Shown here: positions 6,438-8,023 of the stretch, one piece after another
Position numbering within the stretch: the stretch's first letter is position 1
How the letters are laid out: every line of letters begins with the position of its first letter
Assembly: GCA_040902845.1 (NCBI GenBank)
Contig: JBBDWM010000006.1
Location: 1 to 8,023 of the forward strand
DNA length: 8,023 nt
Origin: JALYNX01 sp040902845
Lineage (GTDB): Bacteria; Actinomycetota; Acidimicrobiia; Spongiisociales; ZC4RG35
Reading direction: 5' to 3'
Notes under the pieces: model-generated
What the model was told of the DNA's origin: nothing
Seen by the model: the letters and a program-made list of their open reading frames with translations, nothing else
The model's database searches: none
Program-made: the position numbers and the translations under genes

Positions 6438-7739
6438 TCAGCCGGACACGGAGGAGAGGATCAGCTGGCCGACGGCTTCCTCATCGGCGGCGATGAACAC
6501 CAGTTGGCCGGCGACGACCTGCACCGACACGTAATCCTCCTCGAAAACGGCAGCGGCATAGTCGGCCAGTGCCTGGCGGAGCTCCTCTGTATCGCGATTG
6601 GTGTCGCCCTCGTAGACGAGGAGCAATGCAGCGTTGGTCCCGTCGAACCACTGTGAGTAGTAGTCACCACCCCATCCGTCGGCCGCGTCGACGCCGGTGC
6701 CTTCGCCGAGAATCTGGTCGATCATGATCCGGAAACTCAGCTCACCCCACACCGAAGTCCGTTCCAATTCGTAGCCCGGGACCGAGACCGTCTCGGAGGG
6801 AACCACGACCGGAAGGTCGCGCTCGAAATCGCTGGGGGAGATCACCTGCTCGGTCGACCCCGGAAGCTCGGGCATTGTGGCGTATGCCTCATTCACCCCT
6901 TCCCACCCATCGTTGTCGTACAGCTCCTGGGTAAAGGCCAAGCCGGAGTCGTAGGGGAAGAGCAAAGAGTCCTGAAGGAATTGGGGGGAAGCGTCGAGAG
7001 CGCTCGTGTCGATGCTGAGCGCCTCTCCCATGAACTCACCCAGTTCCTCCTGGGACAGTGATTGGAGAAAATGAAGCTCGACGAGACTGGCATCGCCTTC
7101 GATGAGCGCCTGATAGGCCGAGGCCTCGTCGAGTCTCTCCTCATCGATCATGGCGTCGAATGCGGTGTGAAACTCGAAATGCTGGTCGGTCAGGGCGTGA
7201 GTCAGCTCGTGAACCATCGTCGCCCGCTGCACCACGCTGAACCCCTCGGTGGTTATTGGGACCACGAGCTCCCCAGTATCACCGTCGTAGTAGCCGGCCA
7301 CCTGCTCGCCGTAGACATCGGTAAGCAGGGTCTCCAGCTCAACGTCCTCCCCGAGAAGACCGAGCAACTTGTAGAGCGCGGCGTCGGCGGGGAAATCTTC
7401 GGCCTCTTCAACGATCTGGGCACGAACCCTGGATTCGAGCTCCTCGGAGGTGACGACGGTGACGGTGGGCATCTCGAGGAATTGGAGTCCGCGGATCTCT
7501 TCGGTCAGCGCGACCAATTGAGCCAGTTCCTCGCGCACCTCCGCGGTCAGGCTCTCGGTGCCAGGTATGGGCCCGTTGGGAACTGTGGTGGTTGGGGCGG
7601 CCGCTTCAGTGGTGGTTGTGGTGTCAAGTGGAGTCGAGGTCGTGGGGGCTAGTGAGGTTGTGGTGCTCCCCTCGGTCGTCGCAGTGCAGGCGGCCACAAC
7701 TAGTGCGAGCGCGAGCAAGGAAGTGAAACGCCGGATCAT
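6438..7739 (-). CDS. Lipoprotein with zinc-metallopeptidase signature (HELTH)
   Basis: A 433-residue exported lipoprotein. A basic N-terminus and hydrophobic stretch lead to the lipobox VAAC with the lipidated cysteine at residue 18. A Thr/Ser/Pro-rich linker (about 19-55) probably spans the envelope. The folded domain carries HELTH (177-181), the HExxH zinc site, inside MVHELTHALTDQHFEF; EGDA at 214-217 offers E214 as a probable third ligand, as in gluzincins. Upstream, EQVAGYYD (145-152) is typical of this family. So are STEQVISPSDF (295-305) and GWGGDYY (355-361) further on. From memory, similar uncharacterised proteins occur in Actinobacteria, Chloroflexi and haloarchaea; no substrate is known to me. 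Peptidase activity is inferred from the motif only. The start has no Shine-Dalgarno site but a good -10-like box. The gene heads a possible lipoprotein-DUF192-rsmI transcript. Confidence 0.85.
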   Translation of the reverse strand: MIRRFTSLLALALVVAACTATTEGSTTTSLAPTTSTPLDTTTTTEAAAPTTTVPNGPIPGTESLTAEVREELAQLVALTEEIRGLQFLEMPTVTVVTSEELESRVRAQIVEEAEDFPADAALYKLLGLLGEDVELETLLTDVYGEQVAGYYDGDTGELVVPITTEGFSVVQRATMVHELTHALTDQHFEFHTAFDAMIDEERLDEASAYQALIEGDASLVELHFLQSLSQEELGEFMGEALSIDTSALDASPQFLQDSLLFPYDSGLAFTQELYDNDGWEGVNEAYATMPELPGSTEQVISPSDFERDLPVVVPSETVSVPGYELERTSVWGELSFRIMIDQILGEGTGVDAADGWGGDYYSQWFDGTNAALLLVYEGDTNRDTEELRQALADYAAAVFEEDYVSVQVVAGQLVFIAADEEAVGQLILSSVSG

Positions 7740-7747
7740 GTCGTCAG

Positions 7748-7753
7748 ATTATC
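7748..7753 (-). promoter_or_regulatory. Probable -10 box (GATAAT) for the lipoprotein gene
   Basis: On the minus strand GATAAT differs from TATAAT in one base and ends 8 bases before the ATG at 7739, so the transcript would begin at or next to the start codon. An overlapping TANNNT (TAATCT) ends 6 bases before the ATG. A weak -35-like TTCAAT lies about 18 bases upstream. The absence of a Shine-Dalgarno site supports a leaderless mRNA. Confidence 0.45.
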
Positions 7754-7783
7754 GGAGCGTCAGGCCTTTGAATTGAACCCTCC

Positions 7784-7836
7784 CCGTAATTGGGACCCAC
7801 AGGGGTCATATTCGGACCTGTGCGTCCCGATTACGG
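7784..7836. repeat. Imperfect inverted repeat, two 20-bp arms, 13-base loop
   Basis: Arm 7784-7803 pairs with 7817-7836 at 18 of 20 positions. One of the two mismatches (7791/7829) would be a U-G pair in plus-strand RNA; the other is C-C at 7797/7823. Each side can also fold alone: GACCC 7794-7798 with GGGTC 7803-7807, and GGAC 7814-7817 with GTCC 7824-7827. There is no T-run on either strand, so it is not a standard intrinsic terminator. It lies between the lipoprotein promoter and a broken SRPBCC-like gene. Candidates are a REP- or MITE-like element, a mobile-element end, or an operator. Confidence 0.75.
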
Positions 7837-7872
7837 ATAGCCTCGCCCGGTTCTGCCCGAGTTCGAGGCCTG

Positions 7873-7978
7873 ATGACGAAGATCAAGACAACGCTGGAGA
7901 TCAACCGCCCGATCGACGGGGTCTCTTCGAGTACCTGACCAATGTCGACAACGCCCATGAGTGGACGACCATTGTGAG
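7873..7978 (+). pseudogene. Frameshifted N-terminal fragment of an SRPBCC-family (polyketide cyclase-like) gene
   Basis: From ATG 7873 the first frame reads MTKIKTTLEINRPIDGV and then meets a stop at 7936-7938. From 7926, in another frame, the sequence continues as FEYLTNVDNAHEWTTIV. Joined, these give the typical start of an SRPBCC/START-like domain (strand, 'IN.P...VF.YL.....EW'). The break lies at GTCTCTTC (7921-7928), where dropping one TC restores the frame. The remaining roughly 100 or more residues are missing, because the sequence runs into the 3' end of a tRNA-Ala gene on the other strand at 7979. A possible GAGG ribosome site lies at 7865-7868. Assignment rests on pattern recognition of about 34 residues. 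A sequencing error could explain the frameshift but not the truncation. Confidence 0.6.
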
Positions 7979-8023
7979 TGGAGCTGACGGGATTTGAACC
8001 CGTGACCCCCTCGTTGCGAACGA
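7979..8023 (-). tRNA. tRNA-Ala (anticodon CGC), 3' part; 5' part outside the window
   Basis: Read on the minus strand from the window edge, the segment gives the end of the anticodon 5' stem, loop TTCGCAA with anticodon CGC (8018-8016), 3' stem CGAGG, variable loop GGGTC, T arm ACGGG-TTCAAAT-CCCGT, acceptor strand CAGCTCC and discriminator A (7979). A 5' strand GGGGCTG would pair with this acceptor and make the G3-U70 wobble, the identity element of alanine tRNA; that strand is outside the window. CGC decodes GCG. The bases after the discriminator are CTC, so CCA is not encoded and must be added enzymatically. Confidence 0.92.

Noticed and set aside
7062..7652. 196-codon plus-strand frame opposite the lipoprotein gene
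   Set aside because: It is a shadow frame: glycine-rich with no recognisable domain, and the opposite strand has a lipobox and a conserved HELTH motif.
7773..7997. 74-codon open reading frame on the plus strand across the intergenic region
   Set aside because: Its first 50 residues look like no protein family and cross the inverted repeat, and its end enters the tRNA. Only the last third is meaningful, as the shifted frame of the SRPBCC-like remnant.

Overview
The window looks like a piece of chromosome from a high-GC actinobacterium. It has six well-supported housekeeping or accessory genes on the minus strand, a two-gene ABC exporter operon and a small DNA-binding protein gene on the plus strand, and a partial tRNA gene at the right edge. 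The actinobacterial reading rests on the base composition, the TnrB3-type (COG3559-like) exporter permease, a tRNA gene with no encoded CCA, and several genes without a Shine-Dalgarno site that carry a TANNNT box 7-8 bases before the ATG. No rpfB-like gene lies between tatD and rsmA, unlike in Mycobacterium or Streptomyces. This hints at a deeper-branching class such as Acidimicrobiia, but that is an inference.

Layout: 1-65 is a leader with a heptamer tandem repeat, a 12-bp palindrome and a possible promoter. 66-2557 (+) encodes an ABC ATPase and a 12-helix permease joined by a GTGA overlap; together they should form a drug or lipophile exporter. Nine bases on, converging, is the minus-strand operon tatD-rsmA-ispE (4952 down to 2567), with ATGA overlaps at both junctions. 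It covers a TatD-family metal hydrolase, the 16S rRNA m6,2A1518/1519 methyltransferase and the IspE kinase of the MEP isoprenoid pathway. Divergent from tatD is a 78-residue AbrB/SpoVT-type protein with a four-cysteine zinc knuckle. Its 3' end overlaps the converging rsmI (16S C1402 2'-O-methyltransferase). rsmI is translationally coupled to a DUF192 gene, which is preceded by a lipoprotein gene with a HExxH zinc-peptidase signature.

The order rsmI, inverted abrB-type gene, tatD, rsmA, ispE matches the Bacillus subtilis rsmI-abrB-metS-tatD-ksgA-ispE neighbourhood in order and orientation, with metS and some other genes absent. It groups rRNA modification genes with isoprenoid synthesis.

The right end (7740-8023) is the least ordinary part. 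It holds a promoter-like box for the lipoprotein gene, a 20-bp-arm inverted repeat whose arms can also fold separately, and the frameshifted first ~35 codons of an SRPBCC-like gene that runs directly into the 3' end of a tRNA-Ala(CGC) gene. I see no CRISPR array, complete insertion sequence or clearly new multi-gene system. The best leads are the tRNA-abutting gene remnant, the inverted repeat and the recurring leaderless-start pattern.
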